The translations under genes were made by a program, and so were the position numbers. The notes under the pieces are model-generated. The model searched no databases and was not told where the DNA came from. It worked only from the letters and a program-made list of their open reading frames with translations. Positions 1 to 28,800 of a stretch of 64,000 bases of DNA are shown piece after piece. Source of the DNA: Streptomyces sp. NBC_01463 (GTDB lineage Bacteria; Actinomycetota; Actinomycetes; Streptomycetales; Streptomycetaceae); NCBI GenBank assembly GCA_036227345.1, contig CP109468.1, positions 7,626,001 through 7,690,000 of the forward strand, in the 5' to 3' direction. How positions within the stretch are numbered: position 1 is the first letter of the stretch; the number at the start of each line of letters is the position of its first letter.

Positions 1-1
1 C

Positions 2-211
2 GGCGACGGCCGGCTGCGCTGGGCGGGCATCGGGAGGCTGCCGCTGGCCGGGCTGGTCGGCCCTGCCCGCTCCCGCGACGTGACCTCGTCGGGGCTGATC
101 GCCGACCTCTCCTACGTCCAACGGGCGTTCGACAGCAGAGCGGTGGAATCCAAAGGCGTCCGGGGCCGCGAGCGCGCGGAAATCGCGCCACCGGATTCCG
201 GTTTCTCTTAG
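2..211 (+). CDS. C-terminal end of an unidentified protein (partial)
   Basis: This is the last 69 codons of a gene that begins left of the window, ending at TAG 209-211. The frame is chosen because its third codon positions are almost all G or C over the first forty codons, while the next frame, also open here, lacks that bias. The visible protein has no motif I recognise. The final 25 residues are charged and look like a disordered tail. It lies 110 bp upstream of the first PKS gene on the same strand, so it may belong to the same cluster, but its function cannot be read from this fragment. Confidence 0.5.
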   Translation, partial: GDGRLRWAGIGRLPLAGLVGPARSRDVTSSGLIADLSYVQRAFDSRAVESKGVRGRERAEIAPPDSGFS

Positions 212-225
212 GGGGGCTCTAGGGG
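209..225 (+). promoter_or_regulatory. Direct repeat TAGGGG/TAGGGG upstream of PKS 1
   Basis: Two copies of TAGGGG begin at 209 and 220, one helical turn apart, in the 110-bp gap before the first PKS gene. The first copy overlaps the stop codon of the upstream gene. The same hexamer occurs twice, 10 bp apart, on the minus strand at 28785-28800, ahead of the discrete ACP gene. Paired short direct repeats are typical activator sites (SARP or large LuxR type) in antibiotic clusters. No regulator of those classes is in the window, so this is a candidate only. No convincing -10/-35 pair was seen between 212 and 321. Confidence 0.3.
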
Positions 226-321
226 CTGTGTGCGGCCCCTCGGCTTCATAGCGTGACCCGCAGTGGTGCGGTTCCTTGGTGAATTCCGTCCGGTGACGGG
301 CGACAATTGTGTGGAGTGCAG

Positions 322-16635
<16,314 letters not shown>

Positions 16636-16642
16636 GGACATC

Positions 16643-21832
<5,190 letters not shown>

Positions 21833-21836
21833 GGCC

Positions 21837-21861
21837 GCTCCCGGCAGGCCCTGCCGGGAGC
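21837..21861 (+). terminator. Hairpin after PKS 2
   Basis: A perfect 11-bp stem (21837-21847 with 21851-21861) and a 3-base loop begin 4 bp after the PKS 2 stop. There is no T-run, as is common for actinomycete terminators. It could end or attenuate the PKS 1-PKS 2 transcript before the downstream flavoprotein gene, or simply stabilise the 3' end. Confidence 0.5.
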
Positions 21862-21907
21862 CGCACCGGGCGCTCGCGTGAGCACCGACCGGAGACGAGG
21901 AGCGAGT

Positions 21908-23113
21908 GTGCTGAACCGGATAGTCGTCGTGGGCGCGGCGGCCGCAGGACTGACCGCGGTGGAGACGCTGCGGGCCAAGGGGTACGAGGGCAGGCTGACG
22001 CTCGTCGGCGACGAACGCCATCCGCCGTACGACCGTCCGCCCCTCTCCAAGGAGTTGCTGGGCGAGAGCTGGGAGCCCGCGGACACCTGGTTGCGCAAGG
22101 AAGACGTGCTGGCGGCCCTCGATGTCGATCTGCGTCTCGGCTGCCGGGCCACCGGCCTCGACCAGGGCGCCCGCACCATCGCCCTGTCCACCGGCGAGAG
22201 GCTGCCCTACGACGCGGCGGTCATCGCGACCGGTCTCCGGCCGCGCAGGCTTCCCTGCGGGGACGGATTGCAAGGCGTCCACGTCCTGCGGTCGCTGGAC
22301 GACGCGGTCCGGCTGCGCGAGGCACTTGGGGCGGGGCGGCCCGAGGTGGCGGTGATCGGGGCGGGCTTCCTCGGTGCGGAGGTCGCCGCCACGGCGCGCG
22401 GTGCCGGACTCGGCGTCACACTGATCGACACGAACGACCAGCCGCTCGCTCGCCAGGTCGGTGCCGAGATCGGCGGGCTCGTGGCCGGCCTGCACCGTGA
22501 CAACGGAGTACGGCTCGTGCTCGGCGCCGATGTCGTGGGAATGGCCCGGGACGGCACGCGTGTCCGCGGCGTCATGCTGTCGGACGGCGCCGTCGTCGAC
22601 GCGGATCTGGTCGTCGTCGCGATCGGCTCCGTGCCCGCCGTGGACTGGCTCGCCGATTCCGGACTGCCCCTGGGTGACGGGGTCCTGTGCGACGCCTACT
22701 GCCGGGCCGCCCCCGGGGTGTGGGCGGCGGGAGACGTCGCCAACTGGCCCCACCCGATGGTCGCCGGTGCCCGGGTCAGGCTCGAACAGCGGACCAACGC
22801 CGCCCAGCAGGCCATGGCGGTCGCCGCCAACCTGCTGGCGGGTGAAACGGGAGCGAAGCCGTACACCCCCGTGCCCTTCGGCTGGACGCATCAGTTCGGG
22901 GAGAAGATCCAGACAGTCGGCTGGTGCCCGCCCGACGCGAGGACGGAGATCATCAGCGGTTCCACCGCGGACCGGGAGTTCGTCGCCGCGTACCACCGCG
23001 ACGGTGTCCTCGTCGGCGGGCTGGGCTGGAACAGCGCGCGTGGCCTGCGGCAGTGCAGGCAGCTGCTCGGTCGGCCGTCGTCGGAGCTGACCGCCGCGGC
23101 GGCAGGCGTCTGA
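21908..23113 (+). CDS. FAD/NAD(P)H-dependent ferredoxin reductase-type oxidoreductase
   Basis: This flavoprotein of 401 residues belongs to the putidaredoxin/ferredoxin-reductase branch of the pyridine nucleotide-disulfide oxidoreductases. Visible motifs are the N-terminal FAD site VVVGAAAAG (middle Gly replaced by Ala), the family signature YDRPPLSKE, the NAD(P) site VIGAGFLGAEVA near residue 150, the second FAD motif WAAGDVANW near residue 280, and a C-terminal reductase domain. Such enzymes pass electrons from NAD(P)H to a [2Fe-2S] ferredoxin that feeds a cytochrome P450. Neither partner lies in the window, so it probably serves a tailoring P450 elsewhere. I prefer GTG 21908, with AGGAG at 21898-21902, over the upstream in-frame GTG 21878. 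It follows PKS 2 by 75 bp, across a hairpin, and may be read through from it. Confidence 0.88.
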   Translation: MLNRIVVVGAAAAGLTAVETLRAKGYEGRLTLVGDERHPPYDRPPLSKELLGESWEPADTWLRKEDVLAALDVDLRLGCRATGLDQGARTIALSTGERLPYDAAVIATGLRPRRLPCGDGLQGVHVLRSLDDAVRLREALGAGRPEVAVIGAGFLGAEVAATARGAGLGVTLIDTNDQPLARQVGAEIGGLVAGLHRDNGVRLVLGADVVGMARDGTRVRGVMLSDGAVVDADLVVVAIGSVPAVDWLADSGLPLGDGVLCDAYCRAAPGVWAAGDVANWPHPMVAGARVRLEQRTNAAQQAMAVAANLLAGETGAKPYTPVPFGWTHQFGEKIQTVGWCPPDARTEIISGSTADREFVAAYHRDGVLVGGLGWNSARGLRQCRQLLGRPSSELTAAAAGV

Positions 23114-23145
23114 CCAGCTGCACCGGGAGGCGGGCGTGGGTCGCC

Positions 23146-23175
23146 CGGTACGGCACCGTGCGCGGTGCCGTACCG
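23146..23175 (+). terminator. Terminator hairpin after the flavoprotein gene
   Basis: A perfect 13-bp GC-rich stem (23146-23158 with 23163-23175) with a TGCG loop is followed by TCTCTCC. It lies 32 bp after the flavoprotein stop and before the TetR gene, and is the likely end of the PKS 1-PKS 2-flavoprotein transcription unit. Confidence 0.75.
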
Positions 23176-23238
23176 TCTCTCCACCTCGGTCTCACACCGG
23201 CTCCGCGTACGGCGGACCCGAGGCGTATACGATGCTCT

Positions 23239-23257
23239 ATGCGTGCGTGATACGCAT
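23239..23257 (+). promoter_or_regulatory. Candidate TetR operator upstream of the regulator gene
   Basis: The inverted repeat ATGCGT-7 bp-ACGCAT lies 30 bp before the TetR start codon, a usual position for an autoregulatory operator. Related GCGT-containing inverted repeats occur before the adjacent exporter gene (25782-25792 and 25798-25820), which fits one repressor controlling both. The sites are similar, not identical. Confidence 0.45.
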
Positions 23258-23286
23258 GGAAAGGCTCTGATGAAGGCAGGCACGAG

Positions 23287-24048
23287 ATGACGACTGGCGA
23301 AGAAACGAGCACGGAAGGCGTCGGCCTGCCGAACAGCATCGAGGTGCTCTGGGAACTGCGGAACCGGGAACAGCGCACCGCGCGTACCAGTCTGAGCGTC
23401 GAGCGCATCGTGACGGCCGCGATCGAGTCGGCGGACGCCGACGGTCTCGCCGGCCTGTCCATGTCCCGCGTGGCCAAGAGCCTCGACTTCGGCACCATGT
23501 CTCTGTACCGCCATGTGTCGAGCAAGGACGAGCTGCGGCAGCTGATGCTCGACATGGCCTACGGCACCCCGCCCCGCATCGACACGGCAGACGGTGACTG
23601 GCGTGGCGGGCTGGAGCAGTGGGCCCGCGCGTTCCAGGAGGTCTTCCGCCGGCACCCGTGGATGCTGCAGATCTCGGTCAGCGGACCGCCTCTGGAGCCG
23701 GGGCAGCTCAGCTGGCTGGAGTGCGGCCTGCGCACGCTGGGCGGTACCACCCTGCGGCCGGACGACAAGCTGTCCGTGATGATGCTGATGATCGGCTACG
23801 TGCGCAACAACGTGCAGATGTCGCTCGGTGTCGTCACCCAGGACATCAGCGACACGGACCTGATGGCCAACTACGGCCGTGCGCTGGCCAAGTACGCCGA
23901 CTCCGCGTCCTTCCCCGCCCTCGTGGAGCTGCTGGAGGCCGGGGCGTTCGACGAGCCCGAGGACGACTTCACCTTCGGCCTTCAGCGGGTTCTGGACGGC
24001 ATCGAGGTGCTGGGCCGCATCCGTAACGGCGAGCAGCCGCTCACCTGA
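23287..24048 (+). CDS. TetR-family transcriptional regulator
   Basis: This regulator of 253 residues has a TetR-type DNA-binding domain at about residues 38-95: LSVERIVTAAI as the first helix, then the helix-turn-helix LSMSRVAKSLDFGTMSLYRHV. It carries an N-terminal extension of about 37 residues. The larger C-terminal half resembles the tetracycline-repressor-type ligand-binding domain (WRGGLEQWARAFQEVFRRHPWM). It is convergent with the MFS exporter across a bidirectional terminator. The likely role is ligand-responsive repression of the exporter and of itself, probably sensing the cluster product or a late intermediate; the ligand is inference. The start ATG follows a purine-rich GAAGGCAGG stretch. 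Confidence 0.92.
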   Translation: MTTGEETSTEGVGLPNSIEVLWELRNREQRTARTSLSVERIVTAAIESADADGLAGLSMSRVAKSLDFGTMSLYRHVSSKDELRQLMLDMAYGTPPRIDTADGDWRGGLEQWARAFQEVFRRHPWMLQISVSGPPLEPGQLSWLECGLRTLGGTTLRPDDKLSVMMLMIGYVRNNVQMSLGVVTQDISDTDLMANYGRALAKYADSASFPALVELLEAGAFDEPEDDFTFGLQRVLDGIEVLGRIRNGEQPLT

Positions 24049-24061
24049 CAGCCTTCCGGCC

Positions 24062-24127
24062 ACGTGCGTGGAAAGGGGCTGGTCGCCCACCCGACCGGGT
24101 GGGCGACCAGCCCCTTTCCACGCACGT
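24062..24127. terminator. Bidirectional terminator, perfect 31-bp inverted repeat
   Basis: The two arms, 24062-24092 and 24097-24127, are perfectly complementary over 31 bp with a 4-base loop (GACC). It fills most of the 92-bp gap between the convergent TetR and MFS genes and would terminate both. A perfect stem this long is unusual for a simple terminator. Confidence 0.85.
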
Positions 24128-24140
24128 AGCCCGCGTCGGT

Positions 24141-25736
24141 TCAGCCCGCGGTGGGCTGCATGCGCTTGGGGGAGGGCACGGTCGCCGGAGCGTCGATGTC
24201 GTAGGGGTCGATCGGGTCGCCCGTCTCGATCGGCACCTTGCGCAGCAGTACGGCGACGATCGCGGCCACCACGACCATGGCGGCGGCCCCGGAGAGCGCT
24301 GCCACCTGGAGGCCGTGGGTGAAGGCCTCGCGGCTGGTGGCGAGCAGTTCGGCGCCGACCGCGGCCGGCTGCTGGGCGGCGACGGTGGCGGCACCGCCGA
24401 TCGTGTTGCGTACCGCGTCCAGTGCCTCTCCGCCGAGACCGGCCGGGTTCGCCGCGTCCATGTCATGCCGATAGATGGCGGATCCGATGCTGCCGATGAC
24501 GGCGAAGCCGAACGCGCTGCCGAACTCGGTGAACGTCTCCGAGGTGGCGGTGGACGATCCGGCGTGCTCCTTCGGTGCGGAGGTGACGACGATCTCCGCG
24601 GTGAGCGTCTTCGAGGCCGTCATGCCGGCGGCCATCAGTCCCACGCCCACCAGGAGGAGGGCGACGTTCGAGTCCACCGTGAGCCGGCTGAGCACACCGA
24701 ATCCGAGGGCCATCACGAGCATGCCGCTGGCGACCAGATAGACCGGCTTGACCTTGCGGGACAGGGCCGAGACGAGGCCGACCGCGATCCCGATCGCCGG
24801 CATCACCGCCATGGACCACAGCGCCGCCCGGAAGGGTGTCATGCCCAGCACCATCTGAAGGAACTGGTTGGTGAGAATGCTGATGCCCATGAACGAGAAC
24901 ATCACCATCAGGTTGGTCAGGATCGCCCCGGTGAAGCCGCCGTAGCGGAACAGCGAGATGTCGATGAGCGGGTGCGACGTCATGCGCTGACGCTGTACGA
25001 AGGCGACGAGCAGGACCGCGCCGGCACCGGCCCAGATCGCGGACTCGCCCGACCAGCCGTCCACGGCCAGCTCCTTGAGGCCGTAGATGAACGGCATGAT
25101 GCCGGCGATCGAAAGGAACGCGCCGAGCACGTCCAGCTTGCCGCGCGAGGGGTCGCGCCGCTCCGGCAGCAGGATCGGGGCCAGGATCAGCACCAGCACC
25201 ATCACCGGGGTGTTGATCATGAAGACCGAACCCCACCAGAAGTTGTTCAGCAGCAGACCCCCGACGACCGGCCCGAGGGCCGCCCCGGTGGCGAGGGTGC
25301 CGCTCCAGGCGGCGATGGCCGACTTGCGCTGCTTGGAATCGTGGAACATGTTGCGGATCAGGGCCAGGGAGGTCGGCGTCAGGGTCGCCGCGCCGAGCCC
25401 CAGCAGGGCTCGCGCGCCGATGAGCATCTCGGGGGTGTCCGCCGTGGCGGCGAGTGCGGACGCGACGCCGAAGACCAGGGCGCCGACGATCAGGAGCTTC
25501 CGCCGGCCGAAGCGGTCGCCGACCCACCCCATCGTGATCAGTGCGCCGGCCAGCACGAAGCTGTAGATGTCCATGATCCACAGCAGCTGGGTGGCGCTCG
25601 GCTTCAGGGACTCGCTGATGGGTGTGATCGCGAAGCCGAGTACGGAGATGTCAATGGCGATCAGCAGGGTGACCAGGACGATCACCACGAGGCCGAGCCA
25701 TTCCTTGAGCCCCGCGCGGGGCTTGATTTCTGTCAT
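24141..25736 (-). CDS. MFS drug exporter, DHA2 (14-helix) family
   Basis: This membrane protein of 531 residues belongs to the QacA/SmvA-like group of proton-driven multidrug exporters. Visible features are a first helix with DISVLGFAITPI (the DHA2 motif D region), motif A GWVGDRFGRRKLL between helices 2 and 3, and the antiporter motif C ALGPVVGGLLL in helix 5. Hydrophobic segments consistent with about 14 helices follow, and the C-terminus is short and cytoplasmic. In this setting it most likely exports the polyketide and gives self-resistance. It lies downstream of the adenylation gene on the same strand (142-bp gap) and is convergent with the TetR gene. Inverted repeats just upstream of its start suggest TetR control. 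No strong ribosome binding site lies at ideal spacing; an AGGAAGG stretch is farther upstream than usual. Confidence 0.93.
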   Translation of the reverse strand: MTEIKPRAGLKEWLGLVVIVLVTLLIAIDISVLGFAITPISESLKPSATQLLWIMDIYSFVLAGALITMGWVGDRFGRRKLLIVGALVFGVASALAATADTPEMLIGARALLGLGAATLTPTSLALIRNMFHDSKQRKSAIAAWSGTLATGAALGPVVGGLLLNNFWWGSVFMINTPVMVLVLILAPILLPERRDPSRGKLDVLGAFLSIAGIMPFIYGLKELAVDGWSGESAIWAGAGAVLLVAFVQRQRMTSHPLIDISLFRYGGFTGAILTNLMVMFSFMGISILTNQFLQMVLGMTPFRAALWSMAVMPAIGIAVGLVSALSRKVKPVYLVASGMLVMALGFGVLSRLTVDSNVALLLVGVGLMAAGMTASKTLTAEIVVTSAPKEHAGSSTATSETFTEFGSAFGFAVIGSIGSAIYRHDMDAANPAGLGGEALDAVRNTIGGAATVAAQQPAAVGAELLATSREAFTHGLQVAALSGAAAMVVVAAIVAVLLRKVPIETGDPIDPYDIDAPATVPSPKRMQPTAG

Positions 25737-25781
25737 GGCGAACGTCCATGCCTTCCTGCATCATGACCCTGAGTACGTAAC

Positions 25782-25820
25782 ACGCTGAGCGTATCAGGTA
25801 CGCGTGAGCGTGTCGCGTAC
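25782..25820 (-). promoter_or_regulatory. Two inverted repeats upstream of the MFS exporter
   Basis: Within the 142-bp gap, ACGCT-G-AGCGT (25782-25792) is followed by GTACGCG-9 bp-CGCGTAC (25798-25820). Both are perfect in their arms and 46-62 bp or more upstream of the exporter start. Together with the repeat at 23239-23257 they form a plausible TetR operator set. Nothing else was seen in 25737-25878. Confidence 0.5.
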
Positions 25821-25878
25821 TCATTGGCGTGCTCATCCGTGGCCGGCCGGGTTCCGGAGACCCTGCGCCGCCGGGACT

Positions 25879-27429
25879 TCAGTGCGGACGGCCGAGCAGT
25901 TCCATCGCCCGGTGCAGCAGTGCCCGTCGGTCGATCTTCCGATTGGGGTTGAGCGGGAACTCCGTGAGGTGGAAGAAGTGCTGGGGGAGTACGGCCCGGG
26001 GGAGGGTGCTGCTCAGCTCGCGGGCCAGGGCGACGGGTGCGACGCGCGCTCCGGTGTGGAAAGCGGCCAGCGTGATGCCCTGCTCGGAGGGCACCGGCAC
26101 CGCGATGGCATCCTCCACCCCCGGGCACCGGCGCAACGCCTCGTCGATCTCCGCCAGTTCGATCCGCACGCCACGGACCTGGACCTGCTGATCCAGCCGG
26201 CCGAGGTAGAGCAACTGTCCGTTCTCACCCACACGGATCCGGTCGCCCGTCCGGTAGTAACGGACCCCGTCCCGGTCGAGGAACCGGCCCGCATCGTCGG
26301 CCGGGTCCAGATACCCGGCCGTCAGCTGCGGGCCCGCGACGCACAACTCGCCTTCCAGCGGGTCCCGTTCGCCGTCCTCGCCGATCAGCATCCAGGCGTG
26401 GCCCGCGTGAACCGGCCCGATCGGGACTACACCCGCGACCGAGATACCGGGCGACGTCCCGGGCGACCAGCGATGCCGCGTGATGGTGATCGTCAGCTCG
26501 GTCGGGCCGTAGAGGTTCTCGACGGCCGAACCCGACGCCGCGTGCTGCCAGTCCGTCACGTCCTGACAGGTCACCGCCTCGCCCGCGAAGAAGCTCCAGC
26601 GCAGTGAGGGCAGGGCGTCGACCGTCAGCCGGCCGGTCCGCCGGACCAGGCCGATCACGCTGGGGGTGGAGAACCAGACGGTGATGCCCTGCTCGGCGAC
26701 GAAACCGGGCAGGTCCCGGTAGGCACCCGCGGGAACGGCCACCAGCGTGGCACCGGCACCCCATGCGCAGAACAGGTCGAACATCGCGCAGTCGAAGTTC
26801 AGATCGAAGTTCTGGGAGAACACGTCGTGCGGCCCGAAGTCGTACCGCGCGTCGAGCAGGCCGAAGTAATGGGCACCGTTGGCATGCGTGACCGGCACGC
26901 CCTTGGGCCGTCCCGTGGAGCCGGAGGTGAACAGCACGTAGGCGACGTCGTCGGAGGCGACCGGGTGCGGGCACGCCAGGCGTGCCGCCGAGTCGGGGGA
27001 GACCACCCCGGCCGCCCCGTCGGCACCCCCGTCCAGCAGGGCGGGAAGCGCGACGCCTTCCGCGCGCAGCTTCTCCAGCGCCGTGACCGCCTCGGCGTCC
27101 ACGATCAGCGCCTCCACCCCCGCAGCCTCCAGCATCTGGAGCGTACGGAGAACAGGGAAGGAAGGCTGTAGCGGCACCATCGGCACCCCGGTGAACAGGC
27201 AGGCCAGGATGGACGTGTAGGCGTCGAGACCCTTGCCCGCGAGCACGCCCACCGCGGCCGGGCGCTCCGGGAGCGCGGCCAGGAGCGAGCCCGCCCAGGT
27301 CAGCGCCCGGTCGTGCAGCTCCCGGTACGTCAACGAGGCTTCGCCGGCCCGGACGGCCACCCCTTCCGGGGACCGTGCCAGTCCGCGCAGGAAGCGGTCA
27401 TAGAGAGCGTGGGCCGATGTCTGGTCCAT
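25879..27429 (-). CDS. Stand-alone amino-acid adenylation enzyme (NRPS A domain)
   Basis: This 516-residue enzyme activates a carboxylic acid, most likely an amino acid, as its acyl-AMP and loads it on a carrier protein. Core motifs are present in order: A3 FTSGSTGRPKG, A5 NLYGPTE, A7 YRTGD, A8 GRLDQQVQVRGVRIE and A10 NPNRKIDRR with the catalytic Lys. There is no condensation or carrier domain, so its partner is probably the discrete ACP encoded at 28312-28548. The A4 region reads NFDLNFDCAMFDLF; the Asp at 26791-26793 aligns by eye with the amino-group-binding Asp of NRPS A domains, which favours an amino acid. I cannot name the substrate. ATG 27429 is chosen, with GGGGAA upstream, because upstream in-frame sequence is unlike the family. 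The start overlaps the end of the transposase-derived gene by 32 bp. Confidence 0.9.
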   Translation of the reverse strand: MDQTSAHALYDRFLRGLARSPEGVAVRAGEASLTYRELHDRALTWAGSLLAALPERPAAVGVLAGKGLDAYTSILACLFTGVPMVPLQPSFPVLRTLQMLEAAGVEALIVDAEAVTALEKLRAEGVALPALLDGGADGAAGVVSPDSAARLACPHPVASDDVAYVLFTSGSTGRPKGVPVTHANGAHYFGLLDARYDFGPHDVFSQNFDLNFDCAMFDLFCAWGAGATLVAVPAGAYRDLPGFVAEQGITVWFSTPSVIGLVRRTGRLTVDALPSLRWSFFAGEAVTCQDVTDWQHAASGSAVENLYGPTELTITITRHRWSPGTSPGISVAGVVPIGPVHAGHAWMLIGEDGERDPLEGELCVAGPQLTAGYLDPADDAGRFLDRDGVRYYRTGDRIRVGENGQLLYLGRLDQQVQVRGVRIELAEIDEALRRCPGVEDAIAVPVPSEQGITLAAFHTGARVAPVALARELSSTLPRAVLPQHFFHLTEFPLNPNRKIDRRALLHRAMELLGRPH

Positions 27430-28300
27430 GAGTGTTCCCCGGATGGCGATGGATGGGTGAGGTGGGGCGGTGCCCGGTCCCGGCGAGCCGCAGGAGGACC
27501 TCGGTGGGGTCGGCCCAGGGGCGGTTGGCCGGCGCGTGGTGCAGGGAGACCCGGGGATTCCTGACGAGCCACTCGCGTACGCCCCTGGACCGCACCGCAC
27601 CTGTCCCGTTCAGGAGTACGTGCAGCCTCGGGTAGGGGTGGGCCTGGGCGACGGAGTCCAGGAGGTGCAGGAAGGCGGCCGGTGCCGCGGCGCTGTCGGC
27701 CGCGGGCCCGGCCCGGTCGACCAGCAGGGGCCGGAACCGCTCCTCGGCCCGGCACCCCGGCCGCTCGTCCGCCCGCAGAACCACGGCGTTCCACGACGCT
27801 GTGCGAAAGACACCGACGACCCCTCGATGGACACCGGGCGGCAGGGGTGGCACGGCGGGCAGCTGGAAGGCCTCGGGGCGATGCGGCCGTACCCCCCACT
27901 TGCGCCACACGCGCGACACGGTGGTGTGGGCGATCCCCAACTCGTCGGCCAGCAGCCGCGAGGACCAGTACGGAGCCCGCAGCCGGGCCGGGGGCCTGGC
28001 GCCGTCGGCAAGCGTGGCGACGAGCACCGCCACCTCGTCCACCGTCGCGGGACGCCCCGGCCGGGGCAGATCGCCCAGCGCCGCGATACCCGAATCCGCA
28101 TAGCGGGAACGCCACTTGATGACGGTCGGCCGGGAGACCCGCAACTGGGCGGCGACCTCCGTGTTCGAGATGCCTCCTGCGGCGAGCAGCACGATCCGCG
28201 CCCGCCGGACGAGCCCGGCGGGCGCCGTCGACATGCGGGTCAGAGCCTCCAGTCGGGCCCGGTCGCCCTCGTGCAGTCGCAAGGCCGGGACGCTATGCAT
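27398..28300 (-). CDS. IS630-family transposase-derived protein, probably inactive
   Basis: This 300-residue protein looks like an IS630 transposase. It has an N-terminal helix-turn-helix (LVRRARIVLLAAGGISNTEVAAQLRVS...TVIKWRSRYADSG), a second HTH (LLADELGIAHTTVSRVWRKWGV) and remnants of the DDE domain. The first catalytic Asp is kept in VVLRADERPG. The second, normally LDN, is LNG (Asn codon at 27608-27610). WADPTE keeps the Glu. The last 60-70 residues of a normal IS630 transposase are missing; the tail instead reads into the adenylation gene's 5' end. It starts 11 bp after the ACP stop, with GAGG overlapping that stop, so it is translationally placed as a middle gene of an ACP-tnp-A operon. 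It may be a decaying insertion or a co-opted DNA-binding protein. No terminal inverted repeats were found by eye. Confidence 0.75.
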   Translation of the reverse strand: MHSVPALRLHEGDRARLEALTRMSTAPAGLVRRARIVLLAAGGISNTEVAAQLRVSRPTVIKWRSRYADSGIAALGDLPRPGRPATVDEVAVLVATLADGARPPARLRAPYWSSRLLADELGIAHTTVSRVWRKWGVRPHRPEAFQLPAVPPLPPGVHRGVVGVFRTASWNAVVLRADERPGCRAEERFRPLLVDRAGPAADSAAAPAAFLHLLDSVAQAHPYPRLHVLLNGTGAVRSRGVREWLVRNPRVSLHHAPANRPWADPTEVLLRLAGTGHRPTSPIHRHPGNTHGPDIGPRSL

Positions 28301-28311
28301 GACAGCGGTCC

Positions 28312-28548
28312 TCAGCGCAGACGTTGCAGCGCGTCCCAGAGGACGTCCGGGGTCTCGAATATCTCCAGCGAGAGCGCCTCGTCGCGGAAACGCACGTCGT
28401 AAGCGGCTTCGAGGCCCGCGAGAAGTTCGATCATGCCCAGCGAATCGAGGCCGTAGTCGCGCAGTCTCATGTCCTCCGTGATCGGCTCGTCCGGAGGAAG
28501 GAAGGAAAGCTGCTTCCGAAGGAGAATGTCGAACTGTTCATCCCACAT
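28312..28548 (-). CDS. Discrete acyl/peptidyl carrier protein
   Basis: This 78-residue carrier protein has the phosphopantetheine attachment motif GLDSL near residue 35 in a four-helix carrier fold (LLRKQLSFLPPDEPITEDMRL before, IELLAGLEAAYDVRF after). It is of the usual size for free-standing carriers. GGAG lies 5 bp before ATG. It heads the minus-strand unit that also encodes the adenylation enzyme, so it probably holds the activated amino acid before transfer to the loading ACP of PKS 1. It would need a phosphopantetheinyl transferase, not seen here. An alternative role is carrying an unusual extender unit, but ten of the ATs have the malonyl HAFH motif and the eleventh, in module 8, has YASH of methylmalonyl-CoA type, which makes this less likely. 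Confidence 0.93.
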   Translation of the reverse strand: MWDEQFDILLRKQLSFLPPDEPITEDMRLRDYGLDSLGMIELLAGLEAAYDVRFRDEALSLEIFETPDVLWDALQRLR

Positions 28549-28614
28549 GAGGACTCCGGTTTCAGGCGCGAAGGGGTTGAATGGTCGCTCCGGGATCGCC
28601 GGACCGCTGGACGG

Positions 28615-28740
28615 ACCGGAACGGAGACGGGAAGCGGTCGGCCGCCACGACGCCGGCCGGAAATTGCGAAGCAGCCGGCCGCCCGCGAGCCCGGCCGGAA
28701 ATGTGAGGAGACCGACCGCCCACGAGCGCGGTCGGAAAGG
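28615..28740. repeat. Degenerate 38-bp tandem repeat, about 3.3 copies
   Basis: CCGGCCGGAAAT occurs at 28653-28664 and 28691-28702, and CGGTCGGAAAGG at 28729-28740, each exactly 38 bp apart. The interval sequences also align with one small indel. An earlier, more divergent unit covers 28615-28652, sharing GAAGC(A/G)G(C/T)CGGCCGCC with the next. It lies 67 bp or more upstream of the ACP start. Confidence 0.6.
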
Positions 28741-28784
28741 GGATACCGGGCCCCGACGCTAGTCCCGGCGGGCCCGAACGAGTA

Positions 28785-28800
28785 CCCCTACCCGCCCCTA
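28785..28800 (-). promoter_or_regulatory. Direct repeat TAGGGG/TAGGGG ahead of the ACP operon
   Basis: CCCCTA on the plus strand at 28785-28790 and 28795-28800 reads as two TAGGGG copies 10 bp apart on the minus strand, pointing to the ACP gene about 240 bp away. It matches the pair upstream of PKS 1 (209-225), so one activator could coordinate starter supply and assembly-line expression. Confidence 0.3.

Noticed and set aside
24099..25766. Plus-strand open frame of 555 codons across the MFS gene
   Set aside because: Its translation is a shadow rich in His, Gln and Arg. The minus-strand frame encodes a clear membrane transporter.
25651..25836. Small minus-strand leader gene ahead of the exporter
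   Set aside because: It overlaps the exporter start out of frame. Its only support is a distant AGGAAGG, and the peptide is Arg/His-rich with no similarity seen.
27470..28402. Plus-strand open frame of 310 codons over the transposase-derived gene
   Set aside because: It has no recognisable domain; the minus strand shows IS630 helix-turn-helix and DDE-like motifs.
28615..28740. CRISPR array
   Set aside because: The repeats are tandem and degenerate without unique spacers, and no cas genes are present.
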